A DNA stretch of 57,953 nt from Angelakisella sp. (GTDB taxonomy: Bacteria > Bacillota > Clostridia > Oscillospirales > Ruminococcaceae): contig JAAWEO010000002.1 of the NCBI GenBank assembly GCA_022794295.1, positions 1-57,953 on the forward strand. The letters are read 5' to 3'. This document shows positions 35,580 to 44,397 of the stretch, one piece after another (positions within the stretch are counted from its first letter, which is position 1; the number at the start of each line of letters is the position of its first letter). Under the pieces are notes generated by a model. It ran no database searches. It was given only the letters and a program-made list of their open reading frames with translations, and was not told the origin of the DNA. Position numbers and translations under genes: made by a program.

Positions 35580-36311
35580 GTGGATATCAGGCTGAACAAA
35601 GAAGGGGAGGTGCCCCTTTACCGACAGCTGGCAGACGGCATTGTTGCCCTGGTGCAGACGGGGGAGCTGCCCATCAATACCATACTCCCCTCGGAGCGCA
35701 GCTTTATGGAAAGCTACGATATCTCCAGAGCCACTGTGCGCCAGGCCTTTGACCGCCTGGCCAAGCTGGGGTATTTGCGCCGGGAGCACGGCCGGGGCAC
35801 CTTTGTGGAGCTGCCGGGAAGCTCCCACCAGCTGGGCAGCTTTCTGGACTTTAAAGAGGAGATGAACGCCGCAGGCCGGGAGGCGGAGACCAGGATCCGA
35901 TTCTTCCGAATCATCCGCTGCTACCCCCAGCTGGCCCCGGTGCTGGGGCTGACAGAAAAGGATTACGCCTATAAGTTTATCCGCCTTCACCTGGCAGACG
36001 GGGTCCCCTTGCTGCTGGAGACCACCTATCTGCCATACAGCCGTTTTGAGGGCTTCGTCCGCCAGGACCTGGAAAAGGCATCCCTTCACGAGATCATTTC
36101 CCGGTGGTACCGCACCCCGGTTACCCACACCCTGGAGTCCTTCGAGATCTGCCGCCTCACCAGGGAGGAGGCGGAGGAGCTGTGCTGTGAGGAGGGAACC
36201 CCTGGGCTCCGGAAGAAAAGAACCTCTTATTTTGGAAATGAAGCAGTAGAATATACAATCAGTATTACGCCAGAAAAGGGACTGGTTTTTAAGGCGGTGA
36301 CAAGGAACTAA
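35580..36311 (+). CDS. GntR-family regulator with UTRA domain
   Basis: A 243-residue regulator. Residues 8-73 are a GntR winged helix (PLYRQLADGIVAL, LPSERSFMESYDISRATVRQAF). Residues 90-240 are a UTRA ligand-binding domain (LLLETTYLPYSRFEGF). UTRA proteins bind sugar phosphates, sugar acids or related small acids. The start is GTG 35580 with GGGAGG upstream. It stands first in the hydroxyacid region; the palindrome at 36502-36517 next to a strong promoter is its likely target. Confidence 0.85.
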   Translation: MDIRLNKEGEVPLYRQLADGIVALVQTGELPINTILPSERSFMESYDISRATVRQAFDRLAKLGYLRREHGRGTFVELPGSSHQLGSFLDFKEEMNAAGREAETRIRFFRIIRCYPQLAPVLGLTEKDYAYKFIRLHLADGVPLLLETTYLPYSRFEGFVRQDLEKASLHEIISRWYRTPVTHTLESFEICRLTREEAEELCCEEGTPGLRKKRTSYFGNEAVEYTISITPEKGLVFKAVTRN

Positions 36312-36337
36312 AATTTAATTCAGAAAAAGAACAAAGG

Positions 36338-36383
36338 GCAGAGACCAAAAGCTGGATGGCTAGCTGAGGGTCTCTGCTTTTTT
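36338..36383 (+). terminator. Terminator after the GntR-UTRA gene
   Basis: A 9-bp stem (36338-36346 with 36369-36377), with a smaller inner stem, is followed by six T and ends the regulator message. Confidence 0.75.
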
Positions 36384-36466
36384 GCGCTTCCAACAAAACA
36401 GTAGAATAAAACTGCACAAAAAACTACATAATATATGTATATTTTTAACGATTTGTCAAAAAACTC

Positions 36467-36495
36467 TTGCATTTCAGGAAACTTCTCTTTATAAT
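36467..36495 (+). promoter_or_regulatory. Sigma-A promoter upstream of the ptb operon
   Basis: TTGCAT and TATAAT are separated by 17 bases. The start site would fall within the palindrome that follows. It lies 700 bases upstream of ptb, with a repeat element and a terminator-like stem between. Confidence 0.65.
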
Positions 36496-36501
36496 AAAAG
36501 A

Positions 36502-36517
36502 ACAGGTACGTACCAGT
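36502..36517 (+). promoter_or_regulatory. Palindromic operator, probable GntR-UTRA site
   Basis: ACAGGTACGTACCAGT is palindromic except at one position per arm. It covers the expected start of transcription of the promoter just upstream, the classical place for a repressor. Half-sites of this type (GGTAC) suit GntR-UTRA proteins. Confidence 0.55.
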
Positions 36518-36540
36518 TGGTTCGAATAACTAGGAGCTAA

Positions 36541-36759
36541 AAACCTATTCAAGATCTCCAAGTATGCCGAAAGGACAAGGATTTTTCCTTCGCGTTAAGA
36601 GCCGCCTACGGCGGTTGTGCTTTGGACGTGCCTGTGGGCGCAGTCGCCCTGCAAGGCAGAAAATCGCAGTAATACTTGCCGTATTTCAAGATTTTTTAAC
36701 GTAGCAGGGCGGGAAAAGGCCTACCCGTGCGACGTGCGGGAAGATTTTGAATGGGACCT
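36541..36759. repeat. Dispersed repeat, copy B (inverted, degenerate)
   Basis: It starts ACCTATTCAAGATCTCC and ends AGATTTTGAATGGG, the reverse of copies C and E. The inner part (about 36660-36717) matches the complement of copy C closely. It also holds a CCGCC/GGCGG stem found in copy D. Directly after it, 36775-36815 resembles another part of copy D, so this is a composite of damaged copies. Confidence 0.6.
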
Positions 36760-36878
36760 GAAAGTCTCCCTAATGCGGACGCATCTGGGGATGTAGTCCG
36801 CCCGGGCTGCACCCAAAATGCTCGAAAGGCACAAAACTTTTCTTTGCTCAGTACAGGCCCTGTAACCGTCAGAAAATC

Positions 36879-36919
36879 AAAAAACACCGGTGTTCGATAA
36901 AAAGACGCTGGTGTTTTTT
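36879..36919 (+). terminator. Terminator-like stem in the ptb leader
   Basis: An 11- to 12-bp stem (36879-36890 with 36908-36919, one G-T pair) has outer A- and T-runs. It would cut messages from the sigma-A promoter before ptb, or act as an attenuator. Confidence 0.6.
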
Positions 36920-36941
36920 CTTTGTCTGATTTTCGCCAGGA

Positions 36942-36976
36942 GTGCAAAACACCACAATCTCTGCTGCATTTTGCAC
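36942..36976 (+). promoter_or_regulatory. Candidate upstream activator site for the sigma-54 promoter of ptb
   Basis: GTGCAAAA (36942-36949) and TTTTGCAC (36969-36976) form an inverted repeat with a 19-base spacer. It lies about 145-175 bases upstream of the -24 element, a usual distance for an enhancer-binding activator. TGCAAAAC recurs upstream of the second sigma-54 promoter at 50.3 kb. Confidence 0.5.
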
Positions 36977-37030
36977 ACTGACCTCAAGCGATTGCTTTTT
37001 TCCCAGTCGTAGATAGAATGAATTCTTATT

Positions 37031-37055
37031 GCTGCGCCTCCTTCCAGGGCGCAGC
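37031..37055 (+). other. Inverted repeat between activator site and sigma-54 promoter
   Basis: GCTGCGCC (37031-37038) pairs with GGCGCAGC (37048-37055). It may be a second activator site or a hairpin. Confidence 0.35.
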
Positions 37056-37117
37056 TTTGTGTCCGGCGGCCGCAGGAAAAGCCATCTGACGAAAAAATAA
37101 TACCCATTTCGACATGT

Positions 37118-37133
37118 TGGCACAAGCCTTGCT
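37118..37133 (+). promoter_or_regulatory. Sigma-54 promoter of the ptb-buk operon
   Basis: TGGCACAAGCCTTGCT matches the sigma-54 consensus (TGGCAC-N5-TTGCW) at every conserved base. The start of transcription should be near 37144, about 50 bases before ptb. A sigma-54 activator is encoded two genes downstream. Confidence 0.8.
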
Positions 37134-37194
37134 GAATATCTGTGTGAGGACATCGGAGACGATCCTCTACCCGTTATTACAAAGGAGCAGTGCC

Positions 37195-38112
37195 ATGAGC
37201 TTTCGAAATTTTCAGCAGCTTTTTGATTCGGTAAAAGGGCGCCCCCGCCAGCGGGCTGCCATTATTTGGGGGGAGGATGACCACACCGTGGAGGCGGCAG
37301 CTGCGGCGTGGCAAGGGGGCAGCATCGAGCCCGTCTTTATCGGTCCTCCCGGCTCTGTGGAGACCCGGTGGAAGGGACTGGGGCTTGCCGGCTGCCCTGC
37401 CGTAATCCCCGCCGCCACCCCGGAGGAAGCGGTGGCCGAAGCGATCCGCCTTGTCCGTCTGGGCCAGGCCGGGCTGATCGTGAAGGGCCTGGTGGAGACC
37501 GCCCTTGTTATGGGCCGGTTAGTCCGAAAGGAAAACGGCCTTTGCCGGGACGGGGTCCTTTCCCACCTCACCCTGATGGAGCTCCCCAGCTACCACAAGC
37601 TTTTGGGCCTTACCGACTGCGCCCTTCTTACCTACCCCACCCAGGAGCAGAAGAAGGCGGCCATCCGCAACGCCCTGGACTTTTACCGGGGGGTGGGCCA
37701 GAAGGAGGTCAAGGTGGCAGTGCTGGCGGCGGTGGAGAAGGAGAACCCCAAAATGCCGGAGACGGTGGACGCAGCCCGGCTGAAGGAAGCCGGACAAAGG
37801 GGAGAATTCCCCGGCGGTATCCTGGAGGGGCCTATCTCCTATGATTTGGCTGTGGTAAGGGAGGCGGCAGAGATCAAGGGATTCCGAAGCCCGGTGGCTG
37901 GGGATGCCGACCTTTTGGTGGTGCCCGGCATTGCGGCGGGAAACCTGCTGGTGAAGGCCCTGTCCTACAGCGCCGGGGGGACCACCGCCGCAGTGGTCCT
38001 GGGGGCGGCAGTGCCCATCGTCATTCCCTCCCGCTCCTCCCCGGTGCGGAGCAAGGTAACTGCCATCAGGCTGGCGGCGGCAATGGCATCGGGCGGAAAG
38101 GAGAGATCCTGA
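37195..38112 (+). CDS. ptb: Phosphate acyltransferase, phosphate butyryltransferase type
   Basis: A 305-residue enzyme of the phosphotransacetylase/Ptb family (family proteins about 300 residues). Typical stretches are GLIVKGLVETALVMGRLV, MPETVDAARL, LEGPISYDLAV and GDADLLVVPGIAAGNLLVKAL. It converts acyl-CoA plus phosphate to acyl-phosphate. With Buk it gives ATP and a free acid. Butyryl, isobutyryl or another short chain is possible. ATG 37195 follows AAAGGAG. Its stop overlaps the buk start (TGATG). It is the first gene after the sigma-54 promoter. Confidence 0.88.
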   Translation: MSFRNFQQLFDSVKGRPRQRAAIIWGEDDHTVEAAAAAWQGGSIEPVFIGPPGSVETRWKGLGLAGCPAVIPAATPEEAVAEAIRLVRLGQAGLIVKGLVETALVMGRLVRKENGLCRDGVLSHLTLMELPSYHKLLGLTDCALLTYPTQEQKKAAIRNALDFYRGVGQKEVKVAVLAAVEKENPKMPETVDAARLKEAGQRGEFPGGILEGPISYDLAVVREAAEIKGFRSPVAGDADLLVVPGIAAGNLLVKALSYSAGGTTAAVVLGAAVPIVIPSRSSPVRSKVTAIRLAAAMASGGKERS

Positions 38113-39254
38113 TGGAAAAAGAGCTGATCCTGGCGATCAATCCCGGTTCCACCTCCATGAAGCTGGGGGTATACCGGGGCACCGAACAGATTGCAAGAAA
38201 GCAGGTGGATTACACCGCGGCGGAATTGGCCCCCTATAAGACCATCTCCGCCCAGCTGGAGCTCCGGGCCCGGACGGTGGAGGAGTTTCTCTCCACCCTG
38301 AAGCCCTATGGGAAGCTGGCTGCGGCGGTGGGGCGGGGCGGGGTGATCGTCCCGGTGGAAAGCGGCGCCTACCAGGTCAACGAGCTGATGGTGGACCGGC
38401 TTCTCAACCGCCCCCTGGGGCAGCATGCCTCCAACCTGGGCGGGGTGCTGGCATACCGGGTGGCAAAGCCCCTGGGCATCCCTGCCTATGTCTATGACGG
38501 GGTCACCGTAAGCGAGCTGGAACCCCTGGCCCTCCTGACCGGCTGCCGGGAGGTGATCCGCCTCAGCCGCTGCCATGCCCTGAACATGCGGGCGATGGCT
38601 ATCCGGGCCGCCAGGGAGGCGGGGCGCTCCTGCCGGGAGCTGAACCAGATCGTGGTCCATATGGGGGGCGGCATCACCATGTCCGCCCACCGCAGGGGGC
38701 GGATGGTGGATGTGGTTCTGGATTCCGAGGGCCCTTTTTCCCCGGAAAGGGCGGGGAGGCTCCCGGTCACCCCACTTCTCCGCTATGCCGCTGCCCGGGG
38801 ACTGGGACCGGAGGAGCTGATCCGCCAGACCCGGGGGCAGGGGGGATTGGTCGCATTGCTGGGAACCAACGATGCCCGGGAGGTAGAGCGCCGGATCCTG
38901 GCAGGGGATATAATGGCCCGGCTGGTATATGAGACCATGGCCTGCCAAACCTCCAAGGGAGTGGGGGAGCTGGCTGCCGTCCTGGAGGGGCAGGTGGACC
39001 AGATCGTCCTCACCGGTGCCATCGCCTGGTCCCAGATGTTCCTCTCCTGGCTGATCCCCCGCATCCGCTTTTTGGGGGAGGTGGTGGTCCTGCCGGGGGA
39101 GGACGAGCTGGAGGCCCTGAGCCAAGGGGCCCTCCGGGTGCTCCGGGGGGAGGAAACAGCACACCCCTACACCCCGGAGCTGGACCGCCGGGGGGAGTCC
39201 GAGCTTATGGAGCTGGCAATGGCGGAGTATCAGCGAAGCTTGAAAAAAAGCTAA
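38112..39254 (+). CDS. buk: Butyrate kinase-type acyl kinase
   Basis: A 380-residue ASKHA acyl kinase. It begins LILAINPGSTSMKLGVY (phosphate loop 1) and has HMGGGITMSAHRRGRMVDV near residue 180 and GAIAWSQMF near residue 300. It transfers phosphate from acyl-phosphate to ADP. It is translationally coupled to ptb. Its TAA stop is also the left target triplet of a repeat element (copy C). The pair ptb-buk under sigma-54 control recalls the bkd operon of Bacillus, where it makes branched-chain acids. Confidence 0.88.
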   Translation: MEKELILAINPGSTSMKLGVYRGTEQIARKQVDYTAAELAPYKTISAQLELRARTVEEFLSTLKPYGKLAAAVGRGGVIVPVESGAYQVNELMVDRLLNRPLGQHASNLGGVLAYRVAKPLGIPAYVYDGVTVSELEPLALLTGCREVIRLSRCHALNMRAMAIRAAREAGRSCRELNQIVVHMGGGITMSAHRRGRMVDVVLDSEGPFSPERAGRLPVTPLLRYAAARGLGPEELIRQTRGQGGLVALLGTNDAREVERRILAGDIMARLVYETMACQTSKGVGELAAVLEGQVDQIVLTGAIAWSQMFLSWLIPRIRFLGEVVVLPGEDELEALSQGALRVLRGEETAHPYTPELDRRGESELMELAMAEYQRSLKKS

Positions 39255-39415
39255 GAGCCCATTCAAAATCTCCCTGCACGCCGCCAGGGCCGGCCTTTTC
39301 CCGTCCTGCTGCGTTAAAAAATCTTGAAATACAGCAAGTATTCCTGCGATTTTTTGCCTTGCAGAACAGAAAAATCCCTGCCCTTTCGGCATACTTGGAG
39401 ATCTTGAATAGGCTC
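39255..39415. repeat. Dispersed repeat, copy C (161 bp)
   Basis: It starts GAGCCCATTCAAAATCTCC and ends with the near-complement of that (GGAGATCTTGAATAGGCTC), giving terminal inverted repeats of about 19 bases with two mismatches. The inner part can fold into a long imperfect hairpin. It has the same length as copy E (56.2 kb) with about nine differences by eye. It follows directly on the buk TAA stop; no matching TAA is seen on the right. Confidence 0.75.
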
Positions 39416-39511
39416 AGAGCAGCCGCCCAAAGTGCTCTTGCCGAAAACAAAGGGAGGGTACCGCCCTGTGGCAGGTGCCGGATCAACAGAAAGAACAAGG
39501 AGGACCGGCAA

Positions 39512-41437
39512 ATGAAAAACGCCCTGATCGTAGCGCCCTTTCGACAGATGGAGCCCTTTTACCGGCGGGAGCTGAAAAAGAGAGGACTGGACATTGACAT
39601 TATCAGTGTCATCCGCAGGCAGGACCAAAGCTACACAAAGTCTATTTTGACCCGGGTGGAGGAACAGGTGGCCTCCGGCAAGGAAATCGTTATTACCCGG
39701 GGGACCCTGGCCAACGAGATCCGGCGCCGCTTTCCCCAGATCCAGGTGGTGGAGCTGGATATCACCGACCTGGATGTGCTGGAGACCATGCAGAAGTATG
39801 TGGGAAGCGAACAGACCGTTGCGGCCGTGGAGTGCTCCGCCTTTGTCCACAAGGTGGAACGGGTAGGGAAGCTGCTGGGGATCCCGGTGGCAGGGTACAT
39901 TGCGGGGAGCATCGCGGAGCTTCAGGAAAAAATCCTGGAGGCGGCGAAGGAAGGGTATCGGGTGATCATCAGCGGGGGCTGGGGGCAGTACGACAACCAG
40001 AACCTCCGCCTTCTGGCCCCCTACTCCGTTGCCTACGAGATGGTGGCTTGCTCCGAGGAGGCGGTCACTGCCTCCATTGAACGGGCCCTGGATGTCTGCC
40101 AGGCCATCCAGGTGGAAAAGCAGCAGAAGGAGATGCTCCATACCATCATCGACTTTTCCCCCAATGGCTTGATTGCCGTGGACAGCGCCGGACGGATCAC
40201 CCTTTATAACTCCAGGGCACGGCGGATGCTGGGGCTGGATGATCTTTCCCAGGGGCAGCCCATTTCCCGGGTGATGCCGGAGCTGCACCTGGAGGAGACG
40301 GTGAAAAGCGGCCAGGAGGAGCGAAACCGGGTGATCAAAAGCCGGGAGCTGGTGGTGACCAACATCCCTCTCCGGGCGGGGAAGGAGGTGCTGGGGGCCA
40401 TCTCCACCTTCCAGAAGATCCAGGATATTGAGGAATCGGGCCGCAGGATGCGCTCCCAGCTGGCCCAAAAGGGGCTGACCGCCCACTACACCTTTGACGA
40501 CCTGATCGGGGAGAGCCACAGCCTGGGCCAAACCAAAAAACTGGCCCGGACCTTCTGCCAGCTGGATTCCACCATTCTGATCACCGGGGAGACCGGCACC
40601 GGCAAGGAGATCCTGGCCCAGTCCATCCACAACGCCAGCCCCCGGCAGGGAGAGCCCTTTGTGGCGGTGAACTGCTCCGCCCTACCGGGCTCCCTGCTGG
40701 AAAGCGAGCTGTTCGGCTATGTGGACGGGGCCTTTACCGGGGCCCGGCGGGGAGGCAGCGCCGGTCTTTTCGAGCTGGCCCACAAGGGGACCATCTTTCT
40801 GGACGAGATCGGAGAGATCGACAAGCGGATGCAGGCCCTGCTTCTCCGGGTCCTCCAGGAAAAGGAGGTGCGCCGGGTGGGAGGGGAGAAGGTCATCCCC
40901 ATCGATGTTCGGGTCATCGCCGCTACCAACCAGGACCTTTACGAGGCGGTGCTGGACGGGAAGTTCCGCAACGACCTGTACTTCCGCCTCAGCATCCTGA
41001 ACATCCACCTGCCCGCCCTGCGCAAGCGGAGGGAAGACATCCCCCTTTTGGTGGAGTCTCTCATTGGGGAGCTGGATCGCAGGCTGGGGTGCCGGGTGAG
41101 CGGGGTGGACGGGGAGATCCTCCAGGTGCTCCGGGAATACAACTGGCCCGGCAACGTCCGGGAGCTGCGAAACACCCTGGAGAAGATTGTGGCCCTGACC
41201 CGGGAGGGGGTGGCCCGGCGGGAGGCCATTATCCCGGTGCTTCAGGACCTGTACTACCGCCAGCAAAAGCACGAGAGCCGCGCCCACGGGGGCCAGACTA
41301 TAGAAGAACTGGAGCGCAGGGCCATTGCCGAGGCCCTTTTGGAGGAAAACGGCAACCGCACCCGGGCCGCCCGCCGCCTGGGGATGGACCGGAGCACCCT
41401 GCTGCGGAAGATCGAGCGGTACGGGATCAAGGGATAA
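39512..41437 (+). CDS. Sigma-54-dependent activator with PrpR N-terminal domain
   Basis: A 641-residue enhancer-binding protein. Residues 1-190 form a PrpR_N-type sensory domain (ALIVAPFRQMEPFYRREL), residues about 200-310 a PAS domain (SPNGLIAVDSAGRITLYN), residues 325-560 the AAA+ domain with Walker A GETGTGKE, the sigma-54 contact GAFTGA and Walker B TIFLDEIGE, and residues 600-641 a Fis-type helix-turn-helix (NRTRAARRLGMDRSTLLRKI). PrpR_N domains sense small acids such as 2-methylcitrate. It should act at the sigma-54 promoters at 37.1 and 50.4 kb. ATG 39512 follows AAGGAGG; the frame upstream runs through a repeat and is not used. Confidence 0.9.
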   Translation: MKNALIVAPFRQMEPFYRRELKKRGLDIDIISVIRRQDQSYTKSILTRVEEQVASGKEIVITRGTLANEIRRRFPQIQVVELDITDLDVLETMQKYVGSEQTVAAVECSAFVHKVERVGKLLGIPVAGYIAGSIAELQEKILEAAKEGYRVIISGGWGQYDNQNLRLLAPYSVAYEMVACSEEAVTASIERALDVCQAIQVEKQQKEMLHTIIDFSPNGLIAVDSAGRITLYNSRARRMLGLDDLSQGQPISRVMPELHLEETVKSGQEERNRVIKSRELVVTNIPLRAGKEVLGAISTFQKIQDIEESGRRMRSQLAQKGLTAHYTFDDLIGESHSLGQTKKLARTFCQLDSTILITGETGTGKEILAQSIHNASPRQGEPFVAVNCSALPGSLLESELFGYVDGAFTGARRGGSAGLFELAHKGTIFLDEIGEIDKRMQALLLRVLQEKEVRRVGGEKVIPIDVRVIAATNQDLYEAVLDGKFRNDLYFRLSILNIHLPALRKRREDIPLLVESLIGELDRRLGCRVSGVDGEILQVLREYNWPGNVRELRNTLEKIVALTREGVARREAIIPVLQDLYYRQQKHESRAHGGQTIEELERRAIAEALLEENGNRTRAARRLGMDRSTLLRKIERYGIKG

Positions 41438-41460
41438 ACGAAAAAAGGAGGAGACAGCCC

Positions 41461-43122
41461 ATGCGAAGCGACACCATGAAACGCGGCATCCACCGCATCT
41501 CCACCCGGGCCTTGCTAAAGGGGGCGGGGTACCGCCAGGGGGATATTGACCGGCCCTTCATCGGGGTCATCAACGCCTACAGCCCGGCCTTTCCGGGGCA
41601 TATGGGGATGGACAAGCTGACCCGGGCGGTGGAGGAAGGGATCTGGCGGGCAGGGGGGACCCCCCTGGCTTGCACCACCATTGGGGTGTGTGACGGATAC
41701 TGCGCCGGGCACGAGGGGATGCGCTGGTCCCTCCCCAGCCGGGAGTTGATCGCCGATTCCATTGAGACCATGGCCCAGGCCCACCGCCTGGATGGACTGG
41801 TGCTGGTCACCGGCTGTGACAAGATCACCCCCGGGATGCTGATGGCTGCCGCCCGCCTGGACCTCCCCGCCATTGTGGTAAACAGTGGTCCCATGCTCCC
41901 TGGGCGGCTGGGGGAGGAGGACCTGGACCTGGCCGCCCTGGGGCGGATCCGGGGGAAGGTGGTCAAGGGGGAGCTGCCGGAAACCGCCCTGCCGGCCATC
42001 GAGGAGGAGGCCTGTCCCGGCTGCGGCAGCTGTGCCGGGATGTTCACCGCCAACTCCATGGGCTGCCTTACCGAGGCCCTGGGGATGGCTCTGCCGGGGA
42101 ACGGGACGATACCGGCGGTCCACTCCGGGCGGCTCCGCCTGGCTAAGGATTCCGGGGAGCGGATCGTGGAGATGGTGCTGGCGGACCGGAGGCCCTCGCA
42201 GATCATGACCCCTGCCGCCTTTGCCAATGCCATTGCGGCGGATCTGATGATCGGCTGCTCCACCAACACCACCCTGCACCTGCCGGCCATCGCCCGGGAG
42301 CTGGGCATCCCCCTCTCCCTTCGGGAGTTTGACGAGGCCAGCAGACGGATCCCCAACCTCTGCCATCTCTCCCCCTCAGGGAGCCGCTATCTCACCGATT
42401 TCCACCGGGCCGGGGGAATGAGCGCCCTGCTCCGCGCCGGTATGGAGGGAGGATTTGTGGATGGTTCTGCCCTCACCGTCACCGGGGAAGCCTTGGGGGA
42501 TGTCATCAAGGACGCCCGGGCCGGTGACCCGGAGGTGATCCGCCCTCTGGACCGCCCCTATCTCAAGGAAGGGGGGCTGGCGGTGCTCTACGGAAATATT
42601 GCCCCCCAGGGGTGTGTTATCAAAACCGCTGCCTGTCCTCCGGAGATGTTTACCTTTGAAGGGATCGCCAGGGTCTTCGATTCCGAGGAGGCCACCGCCG
42701 CCGCTCTCCGGGAAGGGGGGATCCAAAAAGGGGACCTTATCGTGGTCCGGTACGAGGGGCCCAAGGGTGGTCCGGGAATGCGGGAGATGGTCCACCTGAC
42801 CGGCCTTCTGCTGGGCATGGGTCTGGGGAAAGAGGTGGCCCTTCTCACTGACGGACGGTTCTCCGGGGTGAGCGGCGGGGCTTCCTTCGGCCACATCTCC
42901 CCAGAGGCGGCTCTGGGAGGGCCCATCGCCCTGGTCAAAACCGGGGACCGGATCCGGTACAGCATTCCGGAGCGGTGGATCACCCTGGATGTAGCCGGGG
43001 AGGAGTTGGAGCGGCGCAGGCGGGAGCTGGTTCCCCCCAAAAGAGAGATCCCCAAGGGGTATCTCCGGCGGTATGCTGCCCTGGTGGGGCCGGTGGCCCA
43101 TGGGGCGGTCCTGGAGGAGTAG
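41461..43122 (+). CDS. ilvD: IlvD/Edd-family dihydroxyacid dehydratase
   Basis: A 553-residue iron-sulfur dehydratase. The motifs GHEGMRWSLPSRELIADSIE, GCDKITPGMLMAA, CGSCAGMFTANSMGCLTEALG and the C-terminal YEGPKGGPGMREM and GRFSG are all intact. It removes water from 2,3-dihydroxy acids to give 2-oxoacids. Classical IlvD acts on branched-chain precursors, but no other branched-chain synthesis gene is nearby. Relatives act on sugar acids. In this cluster it could supply the 2-oxoacid for the ferredoxin enzyme downstream. It starts 23 bases after the activator gene, with AAGGAGGAG. Confidence 0.87.
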   Translation: MRSDTMKRGIHRISTRALLKGAGYRQGDIDRPFIGVINAYSPAFPGHMGMDKLTRAVEEGIWRAGGTPLACTTIGVCDGYCAGHEGMRWSLPSRELIADSIETMAQAHRLDGLVLVTGCDKITPGMLMAAARLDLPAIVVNSGPMLPGRLGEEDLDLAALGRIRGKVVKGELPETALPAIEEEACPGCGSCAGMFTANSMGCLTEALGMALPGNGTIPAVHSGRLRLAKDSGERIVEMVLADRRPSQIMTPAAFANAIAADLMIGCSTNTTLHLPAIARELGIPLSLREFDEASRRIPNLCHLSPSGSRYLTDFHRAGGMSALLRAGMEGGFVDGSALTVTGEALGDVIKDARAGDPEVIRPLDRPYLKEGGLAVLYGNIAPQGCVIKTAACPPEMFTFEGIARVFDSEEATAAALREGGIQKGDLIVVRYEGPKGGPGMREMVHLTGLLLGMGLGKEVALLTDGRFSGVSGGASFGHISPEAALGGPIALVKTGDRIRYSIPERWITLDVAGEELERRRRELVPPKREIPKGYLRRYAALVGPVAHGAVLEE

Positions 43123-43137
43123 AAAGGAGAAGGAGCG

Positions 43138-44397
43138 ATGGAAATCACATTGCAGCAAAATGCCTGGCAGGGCTTCCAACCTGTTGCCATCCGTCTGCCG
43201 GATCACTGGGAGGTGGAGCTCCACGGCATCCCTGGGGATGATCTGCCCCCGCTGACCAAGGAGCAGATCCGGGAGCGGCTGAACGCCCCCTATGGAATGG
43301 CTCCCCTAAGGGAGCTGGCAAGGGGCCGGAAGGAGGCAGCCATTGTCTTTGACGACATCACCCGGGGCACCCCCACCCAGGTCATGGCAGAGGCGGTGCT
43401 GGAGGAGCTCCACGCCGCGGGGCTCCAAAGGGAACAGATCCGGTTCCTCTGCGCCCTGGGGACCCACGGGGCCCACACCCGCCAGCAGTTCGTCCAAAAG
43501 CTGGGGGAGGAGATCTGCCGCCGGTATAGGGTCTACAACCACAACTGCTTTGACAACTGTGTCCCCATCGGCACCACCGGCCGGGGGGTAGAGGTGAAGA
43601 TCAACCGGGAGCTGATGGAATGCGACCTGAAGATCGGTCTGGGAGCCCTGACTCCCCATGTGTTCAATGCCTTTGGCGGAGGCGGCAAGCTCCTTTTCCC
43701 CGGTATGGCTTCCATTGAGACCATTGTCCAAAACCACACCACCGCCGTGGAGTTCCTCCGGGAGCACCGGCTGAACAGCACCGAGAGGATGGGGGACCTG
43801 GGGATGGACGGGATGCGCACAGAGATTGAGGAGATGACCCGGATGGTGGGGGAGTTTTTCAAGGTGGACTGCATCTACAACACCCGCCTGGAGCCGGTGG
43901 ACCTTTACGCCGGGGATCCTATCCAGGCCTACTACGCCGGGGTTCCCGCCGCCCGACGGTTATACCGGACAAAGCGCCCGGTGGATAAGGACATCGTCAT
44001 TGTCAACGCCAACGCCAAGGCCAGCGAGGCCAACATCGCCGTCAGCCTGGCCTGTATGGGACTTTCCCCCGAGGGGGGCGACATTGTCCTGGTGGACCAC
44101 ACCAGCCTGGGGCAGATCCCCCACTACGTCTTTGGGTACTTCGGTAAAAACAGCGGCGGACGGATGTGCGGCAGGATCTTCCGCAGCCGCCCCCAGGTGC
44201 GGCGGATCCTTTGCAATATGCCCTATCCCGACCTGGGCAGCGCCCCCCTCTTTGGGGATGTGGACAAGCAGGTGTACACCCAGACCTGGGAGGAGACCCT
44301 GGCCCTGCTGGAAAAGGACTATGGCCCCGGCACCCGGGTCTCGGTGATTGCAGATGGCACCATCACCTACTTTGCCAGGGAGGGGGAGGGGTGTTGA
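43138..44397 (+). CDS. LarA-family nickel-dependent hydroxyacid racemase/epimerase
   Basis: A 419-residue DUF2088/LarA-type protein. VFDDITRGTPTQVMAEA corresponds to the family DDxTRPTP site. GTHGAHT holds the catalytic His (His108 of L. plantarum LarA). PHVFNAFGGGGK has His and Lys ten apart, as His174/Lys184, and a further His sits 16 residues later (VQNHTT), as His200 that binds nickel. All cofactor-binding residues are thus kept. Relatives interconvert C2 stereoisomers of lactate, malate, other hydroxyacids or gluconate. No larB, larC or larE lies here, so the cofactor must be made elsewhere. It lies between the dehydratase and the oxoacid oxidoreductase. Confidence 0.82.
   Translation: MEITLQQNAWQGFQPVAIRLPDHWEVELHGIPGDDLPPLTKEQIRERLNAPYGMAPLRELARGRKEAAIVFDDITRGTPTQVMAEAVLEELHAAGLQREQIRFLCALGTHGAHTRQQFVQKLGEEICRRYRVYNHNCFDNCVPIGTTGRGVEVKINRELMECDLKIGLGALTPHVFNAFGGGGKLLFPGMASIETIVQNHTTAVEFLREHRLNSTERMGDLGMDGMRTEIEEMTRMVGEFFKVDCIYNTRLEPVDLYAGDPIQAYYAGVPAARRLYRTKRPVDKDIVIVNANAKASEANIAVSLACMGLSPEGGDIVLVDHTSLGQIPHYVFGYFGKNSGGRMCGRIFRSRPQVRRILCNMPYPDLGSAPLFGDVDKQVYTQTWEETLALLEKDYGPGTRVSVIADGTITYFAREGEGC

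Noticed and set aside
41461..41700. IlvD-type protein seemed to lack the Cys of the PCNxH motif
   Set aside because: The E. coli-type IlvD also has PGH at this place, so this is normal for the 4Fe-4S branch and not a missing residue.
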